64,000 nt of DNA from NCBI GenBank assembly GCA_910584655.1, contig CAJUBJ010000008.1:25463-89462 (forward strand), given 5' to 3'. The translations under genes and the position numbers were made by a program. Below are positions 15,774-23,690 of this stretch, piece after piece. Every line of letters begins with the position of its first letter. Position 1 is the first letter of the stretch. The DNA is from an uncultured Bacilli bacterium. Its GTDB lineage: Bacteria; Bacillota_I; Bacilli_A; RF39; UBA660. Under the pieces are notes generated by a model, which ran no database searches, was not told the origin of the DNA, and saw only the letters and a list, made by a program, of their open reading frames with translations.

Positions 15774-16591
15774 TATTTAATAAATTGTGTTATTTAGAAA
15801 ATAAAAATTCTTCATCAGAAAAAAAGTATTTAGATAATGTTGATTTTACTATAGAATCAGGAGAGATTGTGTCTTTTGTTAATGATGATTTGAGTATTAT
15901 AGGAGATCTTATTATGGCTGTTAAAAGACCTTCAAAAGGTGAAATTAAGTTAGATAATCTGATAATAAAAAGAACGAGTCATATAAGTAATGTTAACTTA
16001 CTTAGAAAAAAAATTGGTTTTGTTAGGAATGATATTGAAAAAAGTTTAACAAAGTCTGTTAAAGAAGAAATAAAAAAAACTATGAAAAACTATGATTATA
16101 AAGCGAAAAACGTAACTAAGCATATTGTAGATTCGTTAAGGATAGTAGGATTAAATGAAAGTTATTTAGAGCGTGATTGTAAAACTTTATCTTATACAGA
16201 AAAGAAAAAAATAAGTTTGGCTTGTGCTATGAGTTATAATCCTGAGGTTTTAATACTGGAAAATTTTGAAAAAGGATTAATTTTTAGAGAAAGAGAGTAT
16301 TTTAGAAAATTATTTCTAAAATTAAAAAATAAATTTAATAAAACAATAATATTGATAGGAACTGATTTAACTTTTTTATTTGATGTTGTTGATAAGGTTT
16401 ATGTTATTAACAAAGGAAAATTGGTTTTTAGTGGAGATAAAGATATATTTTACGAAGATAAGCTTTATAAGTATGTTGAAATGCCAAAGATAGTTGAATT
16501 TATTAAATATGCTCATCAAACAGGTCATGATATTTTAGAATATACCGATATAAAGGAATTAATAAAGGAATTGTATCGTAATGTTAAATAA
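15764..16591 (+). CDS. ecfA2: ECF transporter ATP-binding protein EcfA2 (degenerate ATP site)
   Basis: This 275-residue protein has the fold and location of EcfA2, including the closing 'VYVINKGKLVFSGD' strand typical of ABC ATPases. Its nucleotide site is eroded. Where Walker A (GxxGxGKS/T) should be it has FVNDDLSIIGD without the Lys; the signature is TLSYTEKKKISLA; Walker B reads VLILENFEKGL, with Asp to Glu and Glu to Asn; the D-loop Asp is lost; and the switch His is Thr (LIGTDLTF). With EcfA1 also altered, neither composite site of the heterodimer looks catalytic. The reading frame has no stop and codon use is like its neighbours, so the gene is probably still expressed. It overlaps ecfT by eleven bases. 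Confidence 0.85.
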   Translation: MEIVFNKLCYLENKNSSSEKKYLDNVDFTIESGEIVSFVNDDLSIIGDLIMAVKRPSKGEIKLDNLIIKRTSHISNVNLLRKKIGFVRNDIEKSLTKSVKEEIKKTMKNYDYKAKNVTKHIVDSLRIVGLNESYLERDCKTLSYTEKKKISLACAMSYNPEVLILENFEKGLIFREREYFRKLFLKLKNKFNKTIILIGTDLTFLFDVVDKVYVINKGKLVFSGDKDIFYEDKLYKYVEMPKIVEFIKYAHQTGHDILEYTDIKELIKELYRNVK

Positions 16592-17327
16592 GTTTAATTA
16601 TTCCTATATTTATGAAGAATCTATCATACATAGAATAAATTCAGTAGTTAAGATATTTGGTTTATTTATATATATTCTTCTTAGTTTATTGAAATTTAAT
16701 AATTTTTTATTTATATGTAATATTTCTTTTGTATTTTTATTGATTCTATTAAGTAATATTAATATTTTTAGGTATTTGAAAGTATTATGGAAGTTGAAGT
16801 ATATTATTATATTGATGTATGCTTTTATGTATCATAAAGGTATGGCTTTTTTAGATATGAATATTATAGTGTTTAAGTTTATGTTTTTTATTCTTTATTT
16901 AAGTATTGTAGTTTTTACAACTTCAAGAGAAGATATAAGTAAAGGTTTTTCTGTTGTAGTAGATAGAATTAATATAATTGGAATTAATTTTAAAAGTATT
17001 ACATCTTTTTTTACCAATATTTTGGTTTTTAAAGATTATTTTTTTGAAAGTTATGATGAATTATTAATGTTAGATAGTATAAAAGGTAAGGTGTATTCTT
17101 GTAGTAATATCTTAGACCAATTTAAATATATTTTTACTAATTTTAGTGTTGTTTTGAATATGACAAGGAATAAAATGAATGCTTATAAGAATGAAATGAA
17201 GTATCGAATGTATAAGAAAGATGTAAAAAGTAAGTATAAGTATAGAAGAAGATTATTTATATTTGATTATATTTATGTCATACTTGATGTAGTAATGGTA
17301 GTGTTTTATTTATTGAAGGTGAGATAG
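16581..17327 (+). CDS. ecfT: ECF transporter transmembrane protein EcfT
   Basis: This 248-residue protein has four or five membrane helices in the N-terminal half, a cytoplasmic coupling region, and a final membrane segment ('YVILDVVMVVFYLL'). This is the EcfT layout. The coupling helices normally carry two Ala-Arg-Gly-type motifs that insert into the ATPases; here they read SIKGKVY (about residue 165) and MKYRMYKK (about 209), so only the second keeps an Arg. This matches the loss of catalytic residues in both ATPases. It ends at the truA start with no gap. The likely order of events, loss of ATP use and then loss of coupling motifs, is inference. Confidence 0.82.
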   Translation: MLNKFNYSYIYEESIIHRINSVVKIFGLFIYILLSLLKFNNFLFICNISFVFLLILLSNINIFRYLKVLWKLKYIIILMYAFMYHKGMAFLDMNIIVFKFMFFILYLSIVVFTTSREDISKGFSVVVDRINIIGINFKSITSFFTNILVFKDYFFESYDELLMLDSIKGKVYSCSNILDQFKYIFTNFSVVLNMTRNKMNAYKNEMKYRMYKKDVKSKYKYRRRLFIFDYIYVILDVVMVVFYLLKVR

Positions 17328-18047
17328 ATGAATATTTTAATAACGATAGCTTATGATGGAAGTAAGTTTTATGGATTTCAAAGATTGAATGAAGAGGTAA
17401 GTGTTCAAAAGGTATTGGAAGATGCTTTAACTAAAATTAATAAACAAAGTGTTGAGGTTAAGGGTGCAGGGAGAACTGATCGAGGAGTTCATGCAAATGG
17501 ACAAAGAGTTAGTTTTAAATTGGATGTTAATATAGATGAAAATGGACTTCGTATGGCATTAAATTCATTAGTTAAACCTTATATATATGTTAAAGAAGTA
17601 AAAATGGTAGATGAAGATGTTCATGCTAGATTTAGTGTTGTGAAAAAAAAGTATATTTATAAAATTAATTTAGGGGAGTTTAATCCTCAATTAACTGATT
17701 ATGTTTATCAAAGCGATTATAAGTTAGATATTGATAAAATGAAGGAAGTTTCTAAGTTATACTTAGGTGTTCACGATTTTCATAATTTTGTTTCTGGAGA
17801 GAGAGAAGATTATACTTGTATTGTTTATGGTATAGATTTTTTCGTTAAAGACGATATTTTAAATATTGTTTTTGAAGGGAAAAGTTTTTATCGATATATG
17901 GTTAGAAATTTAGTTGGAATGATGATAGATGTAGCACGTGGGAAAGACGATATTTGTAAAGTAATGGAAATGTTAGATAGTACAAATGAAATATTTGGAT
18001 ATACGGCTCCAGCTTGTGGATTGTATTTAGAAAGTATTGAATACTGA
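17328..18047 (+). CDS. truA: tRNA pseudouridine synthase A
   Basis: This 239-residue enzyme makes pseudouridine at positions 38-40 of tRNA anticodon arms. The catalytic Asp lies in GAGRTDRGVHA (about residues 46-56), and 'YRYMVRNLVGMM' (about 188) is a second conserved block. Length and motifs are normal, in contrast to the degenerate ECF genes immediately upstream, with which it abuts directly. The ecfA1-ecfA2-ecfT-truA-rplM-rpsI order is standard in Bacilli. Confidence 0.96.
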   Translation: MNILITIAYDGSKFYGFQRLNEEVSVQKVLEDALTKINKQSVEVKGAGRTDRGVHANGQRVSFKLDVNIDENGLRMALNSLVKPYIYVKEVKMVDEDVHARFSVVKKKYIYKINLGEFNPQLTDYVYQSDYKLDIDKMKEVSKLYLGVHDFHNFVSGEREDYTCIVYGIDFFVKDDILNIVFEGKSFYRYMVRNLVGMMIDVARGKDDICKVMEMLDSTNEIFGYTAPACGLYLESIEY

Positions 18048-18055
18048 GGTGTATT

Positions 18056-18310
18056 ATGAAAGAATTAGAAAATAGAATAGAAAAAATTGAAGATAGAAAT
18101 AGAAGAGTAGAAACTGATAAGGCTTGGGAGACGAGTTGGACGAGAAAGATTTGGATATGTGTTCTTACTTATATAGTTGTAGTAATTTATTCTTTTGTTA
18201 TAAGTAAGTATAATAATATTTTTTTAAGTAGTTTGGTTCCTGTTATTGGATTTAGTTTATCAACTTTATCATTAGGAATTATAAGAAAAATATGGGAAAA
18301 AGAAAGATAA
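18056..18310 (+). CDS. Small conserved two-helix membrane protein
   Basis: This 84-residue protein starts with a charged helix (MKELENRIEKIEDRN) followed by 'DKAWETSWTRKIWI', then two hydrophobic segments (about residues 34-50 and 58-75) and a short basic tail. Proteins with the same 'KAWETSWTRR' box followed by two membrane helices are widespread in bacteria and phages, with no known function. It lies 9 bases after truA with a GAGGTG site, inside the truA-rplM interval, where Bacillus has no such gene. A promoter for rplM follows it. Confidence 0.78.
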   Translation: MKELENRIEKIEDRNRRVETDKAWETSWTRKIWICVLTYIVVVIYSFVISKYNNIFLSSLVPVIGFSLSTLSLGIIRKIWEKER

Positions 18311-18376
18311 TTTGACATAAAAGGTGTAATATATGTAAGATTTTTAGATAAAGTTTACTTAAAATGAAGAATTTGT

Positions 18377-18405
18377 TTGACTTTTAGAGGACTTTCTCAT
18401 ATAAT
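18377..18405 (+). promoter_or_regulatory. Sigma-A-type promoter of rplM-rpsI
   Basis: TTGACT (18377-18382), 17-base spacer, TATAAT (18400-18405). A weaker TTGACA/TAAGAT pair lies upstream at 18312-18341. Confidence 0.8.
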
Positions 18406-18411
18406 TTTAAC

Positions 18412-18486
18412 TGGTACATTTTATTTGTTGGACTTTGTTAGCCCTGGGAAAGCGAAGCAAGGAAAGACAGTGAAAGGAAATTTGAT
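18412..18486 (+). promoter_or_regulatory. Structured rplM leader, possibly L13 leader
   Basis: The about 75-base leader between the promoter and rplM contains the GC-richer stretch 'AGCCCTGGGAAAGCGAAGC' near 18440, unusual for this genome. Ribosomal protein L13 leaders that mediate autogenous control are known in Bacilli at this place. I could not align the full consensus by eye, so the assignment rests on position and composition. Confidence 0.5.
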
Positions 18487-18918
18487 ATGAATACATTTAT
18501 GGAAAAGAAAGAAACTGTTGAACGTAAATGGTATGTTATCGATGCTGAAGGAGTTGCTTTAGGTAGATTAGCATCTAAAGTAGCAGTAGTTTTAAAAGGT
18601 AAACATAAAGCTACATATACACCACACATCGATTGTGGAGACTACGTAATCGTAGTAAATGCTGAAAAGGTTAAGCTAACTGGTAATAAACTAGAAGATA
18701 AGAAATATTATAATCATAGTGGTTACGTTGGTGGTTTAAGAGAAAGAAATGCTAAAACAATGATCGAAAAATATCCAGAAGAAATGATTGAAAGAGCTGT
18801 TAAGGGTATGCTTCCAAAAGGAAGATTAGGAAGAGCTATGAATAAGAAATTATTTGTATATGCTGGTCCTGACCATAAACAACAAGCTCAAAAACCAATC
18901 GAAATGAAAGTTAACTAG
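18487..18918 (+). CDS. rplM: 50S ribosomal protein L13
   Basis: This 143-residue protein is L13. Conserved parts are KWYVIDAEGVALGRLAS (residues 14-30), the NHSGYVGG block (about 77) and the 'AVKGMLPKGRLGRAM' signature (about 99-113). AAAGGAAATTTGAT precedes the ATG. It is followed after 13 bases by rpsI with an AGGAGG site, and the two form the usual ribosomal pair. Confidence 0.98.
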   Translation: MNTFMEKKETVERKWYVIDAEGVALGRLASKVAVVLKGKHKATYTPHIDCGDYVIVVNAEKVKLTGNKLEDKKYYNHSGYVGGLRERNAKTMIEKYPEEMIERAVKGMLPKGRLGRAMNKKLFVYAGPDHKQQAQKPIEMKVN

Positions 18919-18931
18919 GAGGTTTTAAATT

Positions 18932-19348
18932 ATGGCTAAACAAGTATGGACAGCTACTGGACGTAGAAAACGTTCTGTTGCTCAAGTTAGAATGACTGCT
19001 GGTAAAGGTAATATTATCGTTAATGGAAAAGATGTTAATGAATACATGCCTTTTGCAGTATTAGTAATGGATTTAAAACAACCATTAGTAGCAACTGGTA
19101 ATGAAGATAAATTCGACATTGAAGTAACAGTTAAAGGCGGAGGATTCTCTGGTCAAACTGGTGCTATTAGATTAGGTATTACTCGTGCATTATTAGCATT
19201 TGATGCAGATGCTGATCAATCAAGAGAAGATGCTTATAGAAAAACTCTTAAAGCAGCTGGATTTATTACAAGAGATCCAAGAAGTAAAGAACGTAAAAAA
19301 CCAGGTCTTAAGAAAGCACGTCGTGCTCCACAATTCTCAAAACGTTAA
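18932..19348 (+). CDS. rpsI: 30S ribosomal protein S9
   Basis: This 138-residue protein is S9, with the N-terminal GRRKRSVAQVR, the 'GGGFSGQTGAIRLGITRALL' core (about residues 69-88) and the basic C-terminal tail ending RAPQFSKR, whose last Arg reaches the P-site tRNA in known ribosomes. It is the last gene of the unit and is followed by a strong terminator. Confidence 0.98.
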   Translation: MAKQVWTATGRRKRSVAQVRMTAGKGNIIVNGKDVNEYMPFAVLVMDLKQPLVATGNEDKFDIEVTVKGGGFSGQTGAIRLGITRALLAFDADADQSREDAYRKTLKAAGFITRDPRSKERKKPGLKKARRAPQFSKR

Positions 19349-19370
19349 TATTTTACAAGTTTCAATACCA

Positions 19371-19396
19371 AAGTCCGATTATTCGGACTTTTTTTG
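19371..19396 (+). terminator. Terminator after rpsI
   Basis: AAGTCCGA-TTAT-TCGGACTT (19371-19390) followed by T. Confidence 0.92.
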
Positions 19397-19477
19397 TTAT
19401 TAATTTTGGATAAAAATTAGTTTTGATTTTTTCTTAATATATGTTAGAATAACTTTTAATTTTAAGTGGGTGGTTTT

Positions 19478-20275
19478 ATGTATGTTCAAGAATTGCATTT
19501 AGAAATGACTAGAAATTGTACTTTATATTGTGAACATTGTTTACGAGGAAATAAAAAGTGTGAAAATATTAATGTACAAACTATAGATAATGTATTTAAA
19601 AATGTTACTGGTGTATATAATTTGTTGTTAACTGGTGGTGAACCTCTTATAGCTGTAAGAGAATTAGAATATTTAATAGAGGTATTGAAGGAAAGAAAAA
19701 TCAGTATTGGTCGTATTACTTTAATTACTAATGGAACTATTATGAGTGCAAGAGTTTTAAAAATATTAAAAGAATTATGTAGTATTACTTATTGTCATAT
19801 TGATGTATCAGGAGATATTTTTCATAAATTGGAGTTACAAAGACTTGGTTTAATGGAATTAAGAAATAAAAATTTTGAAGTTTTAAAAAGATTATTTGGT
19901 AGTGAAGAACATGGTATAAGTTATGAAAAATCTAATTCTTATTTATCTTGTGTTGGTAGAGCTGAAAAATTAAGTTCTCAAAGATTATCATTTATTAATA
20001 GTATGATAGAAGGTAATTATATAGTAAAGCCAGGGGTTAGAACAATGAATCAACCCGAAACATTTATTCACAATGGTAATGTGTTTGGTTATTTATCAAT
20101 TGATGTTAATGGGAATATTGTTTCTTATGGGCAGTCTTATAGTGAAGAAGATGAAGAATCAAAAAGAATTTGTACTAATGTTAATAAAGTTGGATTTACT
20201 AATGCTGTAAATAATTTTATAAAGTATTTAGATGATAAATCAATTATTGCTGCTCCAGTTATTTTAAAAAAATAA
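19478..20275 (+). CDS. Radical SAM protein, unknown substrate
   Basis: This 265-residue protein carries the 4Fe-4S motif CTLYCEHC (about residues 14-21) and LLTGGEPL (about 52-59), both typical of the radical SAM fold. The third conserved strand reads LITNGTIM. There is no obvious SPASM or B12 domain, and the C-terminal third (SYLSCVGRAEKL, then 'GYLSIDVNGNIVSYGQSYS') looks like the extension of the MoaA-like group in which 'DVNGNI' marks a late strand. It is flanked by the rpsI terminator and a membrane protein and seems to be alone. Reaction and substrate cannot be inferred. ATG 19478 lies after AAGTGGGTGG. Confidence 0.8.
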   Translation: MYVQELHLEMTRNCTLYCEHCLRGNKKCENINVQTIDNVFKNVTGVYNLLLTGGEPLIAVRELEYLIEVLKERKISIGRITLITNGTIMSARVLKILKELCSITYCHIDVSGDIFHKLELQRLGLMELRNKNFEVLKRLFGSEEHGISYEKSNSYLSCVGRAEKLSSQRLSFINSMIEGNYIVKPGVRTMNQPETFIHNGNVFGYLSIDVNGNIVSYGQSYSEEDEESKRICTNVNKVGFTNAVNNFIKYLDDKSIIAAPVILKK

Positions 20276-20374
20276 TTTGTAAAGTTTGTGTTTCATAGAA
20301 AATAAGTTTTAATTATACATTGATAATTTTAGCTTCTTTTTTTATAATTAAAATAAGAATGGAAGGGTGTAATT

Positions 20375-21256
20375 ATGGAAGTGAATGATACTAAAAAAGA
20401 TAAAAGTAATAAACATTTATTTAGAAATATACTTTTATTTATTATATTCTTAATAGTTGGAGTAGTCGTTGGTTATTTTGGAACTACTAAATATCTTGAA
20501 TATAGAGAAAATGAACAGAATGTTGATAATAATAATGTTGATAATGAACCTGTTGATATAACAGAAGATGAGCAGAGTAAAGAGTTAATAAGTTTGCTTT
20601 ATGATTCTATAGAGGGTAACCCTATGTTTTATTCTACTCAAGGTGTTGATGTTTCCAAGATGGACAATAATACAAAATTATCTTTAATTTACGAATACTT
20701 GGTTAATAATCAGCATGGTACTTCTGAGAATATAGATGCATTATGGTATGGTGCTAATACTTGTAGTTATGAATTTCAAATAAATGAGATTACTGATCCT
20801 TATAATCCTTCTTATATTTGTTCAGTTTTAAGATTAGATAAGTCTTTATTTAAACAAATTTCTAAAAAATTATACAATGATGAGTCTGTTGAAGTTTCTA
20901 GCGAATTTATTCCAGTTGATGGAAAGAAATGTGTTACTGATATAAATAATGAAAATAATTATTTGTGTGGTAATATTGCAAAAAGTAGTGATATAACGGG
21001 AAGTTTAGAAAGTAAATTTACAATTATTAAAGTTACTAAAGATGAAAATGGTACTATTTCAATTTATGAAAAAGGATATTTAGTCGATAAAAGAAGTAAT
21101 GTAGGAGATCAATATGATAATTACTATTTACATTCTTCAGATAGCACTGATTATTATTTTGAATTAAAAAGTGCAGATAATTTAACTTTTAAACACACAT
21201 TTAAAACAAATGATAGACTTAATTATTATTATGTTAGTAGTGAATTAGTTAAATAA
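20375..21256 (+). CDS. Single-pass membrane protein with large outer domain, unknown
   Basis: This 293-residue protein has a basic N-terminus, one membrane helix (about residues 17-37, ILLFIIFLIVGVVVGYFG) and a large extracytoplasmic part. After an Asn/Asp/Glu-rich linker (about 47-65) comes a domain with four Cys residues (NTCSYEF, YICSVL, KKCVTD, YLCGNI) that could form two disulfides outside the cell. I do not recognise the domain. It is between a radical SAM gene and cwlD and has its own terminator. Orientation N-in/C-out is inferred from the Lys/Arg-rich N-terminus. Confidence 0.72.
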   Translation: MEVNDTKKDKSNKHLFRNILLFIIFLIVGVVVGYFGTTKYLEYRENEQNVDNNNVDNEPVDITEDEQSKELISLLYDSIEGNPMFYSTQGVDVSKMDNNTKLSLIYEYLVNNQHGTSENIDALWYGANTCSYEFQINEITDPYNPSYICSVLRLDKSLFKQISKKLYNDESVEVSSEFIPVDGKKCVTDINNENNYLCGNIAKSSDITGSLESKFTIIKVTKDENGTISIYEKGYLVDKRSNVGDQYDNYYLHSSDSTDYYFELKSADNLTFKHTFKTNDRLNYYYVSSELVK

Positions 21257-21262
21257 TTGTCT

Positions 21263-21298
21263 AAAAGAGATATTAATTTGTATATCTCTTTTTTGTTT
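21263..21298 (+). terminator. Terminator before cwlD
   Basis: AAAAGAGATAT (21263-21273) pairs with ATATCTCTTTT (21282-21292), then T. Confidence 0.85.
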
Positions 21299-21312
21299 GA
21301 ATAAATTTAAGT

Positions 21313-21960
21313 ATGAAAAAGATTTATTTTATGTTTATGTTGATAATTTTAGTGTTATTAACATCTATTATTTCTTATGGGCAAGAAATAAATAATAAGT
21401 TAATGGGAAAAGTTATAATTTTAGATTCTGGTCATGGTGGAAAAGATAAAGGAACTTCATCAAATGGAATCTATGAAAGTGATATTAATTTGAATATTGT
21501 TTTGAAATTAAGAGATGAATTAGTAAAGCAAGGAGTAGAAGTTATTTTAACTAGAGATGGTGACTATGATTTAAGTAGTCCTAATGTATCTAGAAGGAAG
21601 AAAAGTGATTTTGATAATCGTATTAAATTAATAAATGAAAGTAATGCGGATTTGTATATAAGTATTCATATGAATTATTTATCAGAATCTCAGTATTATG
21701 GAGCACAAGTTTTTTATACGGAAGGTAATGAACAATTGGCGAAGATAATGCAAAGTAGTTTTGGAGAAGAACTTAAAAGTCCAAGAAGTGAAAAAAAGTT
21801 AATTGATAGTATTTATATGTATAAGCAACTTAAAATTCCAGGAATATTAATTGAGTGTGGTTTTTTATCTAATGCAAAGGAACGTGATTTATTAAATAGT
21901 GATGAATATCAAGATGAAATAGTTAAGACAATAATTACCGGTTTAATTAAATATTATTAG
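21313..21960 (+). CDS. cwlD: N-acetylmuramoyl-L-alanine amidase CwlD
   Basis: This 215-residue Amidase_3 enzyme has an N-terminal signal sequence (about residues 1-23). Zinc ligands and catalytic residues are visible: His in LDSGHGGKD (about 41), Glu in GIYESD (about 55), His in SIHMN (about 118) and the catalytic Glu in GILIECGFLSN (about 180). CwlD removes peptides from muramic acid so that muramic-delta-lactam can form in spore cortex. Its place a few genes after rplM-rpsI matches Bacillus, which supports CwlD rather than a general autolysin. No clear ribosome site is seen; AAATTTAAGT precedes the ATG. Confidence 0.88.
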   Translation: MKKIYFMFMLIILVLLTSIISYGQEINNKLMGKVIILDSGHGGKDKGTSSNGIYESDINLNIVLKLRDELVKQGVEVILTRDGDYDLSSPNVSRRKKSDFDNRIKLINESNADLYISIHMNYLSESQYYGAQVFYTEGNEQLAKIMQSSFGEELKSPRSEKKLIDSIYMYKQLKIPGILIECGFLSNAKERDLLNSDEYQDEIVKTIITGLIKYY

Positions 21961-22007
21961 TTTGTTAAACTTATATTTTTAATTTATAATATAACATGGT
22001 GGTAGTT

Positions 22008-22793
22008 GTGAATAAAAAGATATTTTTAGATAAAATTATTAGATATTTTAGAGGCGATAATAATATTCCTGAGTCATTAGAAGATAAAATTAGTATTTGG
22101 GAAGAATTAGTAACTACTGAAAGTTTAGAAAATGTGCCAGAAGATATATTGAGCTGTGAGGATAAATTTTTAAGATTGGATCTTATTAATAGAAAACTGA
22201 CAGATGGTGAAAGATTACAAACTATAGATACTTTAGATAGTAGTACTAAATATGGGGATAAAATAGCATTGTGGAATGGAGATATTACAACAATTTATAG
22301 TGATGTGATTGTTAATCCAACTTGTAATGATATGCTTTTAAGAAGAGAAGTTAAATTAGAAAATGTTGATTATAATATTTTTTTAAGAAGTGGAATGCGT
22401 CTTGTAAATAAGTGTCTTACTTTAATAGATAAAGAACTTGATGATTCAGAAATAACTATTACAAGAGCTTATAATTTACCTTGTGATTATATAATTCATG
22501 TTATAGTTCCTGATTTAAATGAAGTAAATGAGGAAAAGTTAAATATGTTAAGTATGTGTTATATGAATGCATTAGAATGTGCTAAAAACAATATGGCTAA
22601 AATAATTGTTATTCCTTGTATTGGAAGTGATTCTAATGTTGCAATTAATAGGTTAGTTGAAGTTGCTTTGGAGTCAGTTTATAAATTTTTTGATAGAAAT
22701 GATTCTTTAATAGAAAAAATAATATTACAAGTTAGTAACGAAGAAATGTATAATTTATATAGTTTATATTTAACTGGTGATAACGATGCATGA
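22008..22793 (+). CDS. Macrodomain protein (Zn-macrodomain type, lacking Zn ligands)
   Basis: This about 261-residue protein has a helical N-terminal region followed by a macrodomain. The domain is recognised from ALWNGDITTIYSDVIVNPT (about residues 80-98), which corresponds to the GDIT..DAIVNAAN start of macrodomains, from ITRAYNLPCDYIIHVIVP (about 154), and from the final ECAKNNMAKIIVIPCIGS. The long N-terminal region is like that of zinc macrodomains that remove ADP-ribose from proteins in Firmicutes, but the Cys-His-Cys zinc loop normally following NAAN is replaced, and the NAAN box reads NPTC. Activity is therefore doubtful; it may bind ADP-ribose or an NAD derivative. GTG 22008 is chosen since GGTGG lies upstream. 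It overlaps the next gene by eight bases. Confidence 0.72.
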   Translation: MNKKIFLDKIIRYFRGDNNIPESLEDKISIWEELVTTESLENVPEDILSCEDKFLRLDLINRKLTDGERLQTIDTLDSSTKYGDKIALWNGDITTIYSDVIVNPTCNDMLLRREVKLENVDYNIFLRSGMRLVNKCLTLIDKELDDSEITITRAYNLPCDYIIHVIVPDLNEVNEEKLNMLSMCYMNALECAKNNMAKIIVIPCIGSDSNVAINRLVEVALESVYKFFDRNDSLIEKIILQVSNEEMYNLYSLYLTGDNDA

Positions 22794-23661
22794 TATTTGG
22801 AATCCTTGGCATGGATGTACTAAAAAAAGTGAAGGATGTAAGCATTGCTATATGTTTTATCTTGATAAAGTTCATAATAATAAGATAGAAAGTAATGTTG
22901 TATATAGAACTAATAATTTTAATTATCCATTACAAAAAGATAGAAGTGGTGAGTATAAAGTTAAGTCAGGAGAGCAGCTTAGAATTTGTATGACATCAGA
23001 TTTTTTTGTAGAAGAAGCTGATGAGTGGAGAAATGAAGCTTGGGATATAATAAGAAAAAGAAAAGATATTAGTTTTTTTATCTTAACTAAAAGACCTGAA
23101 AGAGTAAGAGAACATTTACCTAGTGATTGGGAAGATGGATATGAAAATGTATTATTTAATGTGACTTGTGAAAATCAAATACGTGCAGATGAAAGAATAC
23201 CTATTCTTTTGGATTTGCCTTTTAAACATAAAGGAATTATGTGTGCACCTTTTATAGGAAGAGTATCTATTGATAAATATTTGGATAGTGGTCAGATAGA
23301 ACAAGTTATTGTTGGTGGTGAAAATTATGATGGAGCAAGGCCATGTAGTTTTGATTGGGTTAAAGAATTACATGATTCTTGTGTAAAGAGAAACATAACA
23401 TTCTGTTTTATGGAGACTGGAAGTGTTTTTATAAAGGATGGTAAAGAATATAAAATTCCTAGTAAAGATATGCAAAGTAAGATGGCTTTTAAATCAGGCA
23501 TGAATTATAAAGGCAAAGATATTATTTTTAGGTTATATGATGATTTTTTTAATGAGTTAAATAAAGAGGATATATATATGCCTTATTTTGGTGAAAAATG
23601 TATGGAGTGTGGAAGTAAAATAATTTGTAATGGTTGTAGTAAGTGTGGAAAATGTAAATAA
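22786..23661 (+). CDS. DUF5131 (phage Gp37/Gp68-like) radical-SAM-like protein
   Basis: This 291-residue protein matches the Gp37/Gp68 family. The family start 'WNPWHGCTKKSEGCKHCYM' (about residues 4-22) contains three Cys with CxxC spacing, LTKRPERV lies at about 104, and 'IVGGENYDGARPCSFDWV' at about 176 is a second hallmark. These proteins are thought to be radical-SAM-related and occur in phages and islands; their reaction is unknown. The C-terminus has an added zinc-ribbon-like tail (CMECGSKIICNGCSKCGKC). ATG 22786 follows GGTGAT within the macrodomain gene, so the two are translationally coupled. The pairing with a macrodomain suggests an ADP-ribose or nucleotide substrate; that is inference. 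Confidence 0.82.
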   Translation: MHDIWNPWHGCTKKSEGCKHCYMFYLDKVHNNKIESNVVYRTNNFNYPLQKDRSGEYKVKSGEQLRICMTSDFFVEEADEWRNEAWDIIRKRKDISFFILTKRPERVREHLPSDWEDGYENVLFNVTCENQIRADERIPILLDLPFKHKGIMCAPFIGRVSIDKYLDSGQIEQVIVGGENYDGARPCSFDWVKELHDSCVKRNITFCFMETGSVFIKDGKEYKIPSKDMQSKMAFKSGMNYKGKDIIFRLYDDFFNELNKEDIYMPYFGEKCMECGSKIICNGCSKCGKCK

Positions 23662-23690
23662 AAATATCTAGATGATTCTAGATATTTTTT
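23662..23690. terminator. Bidirectional terminator
   Basis: AAATATCTAG (23662-23671) pairs with CTAGATATTT (23678-23687) between two convergent genes. Confidence 0.85.
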
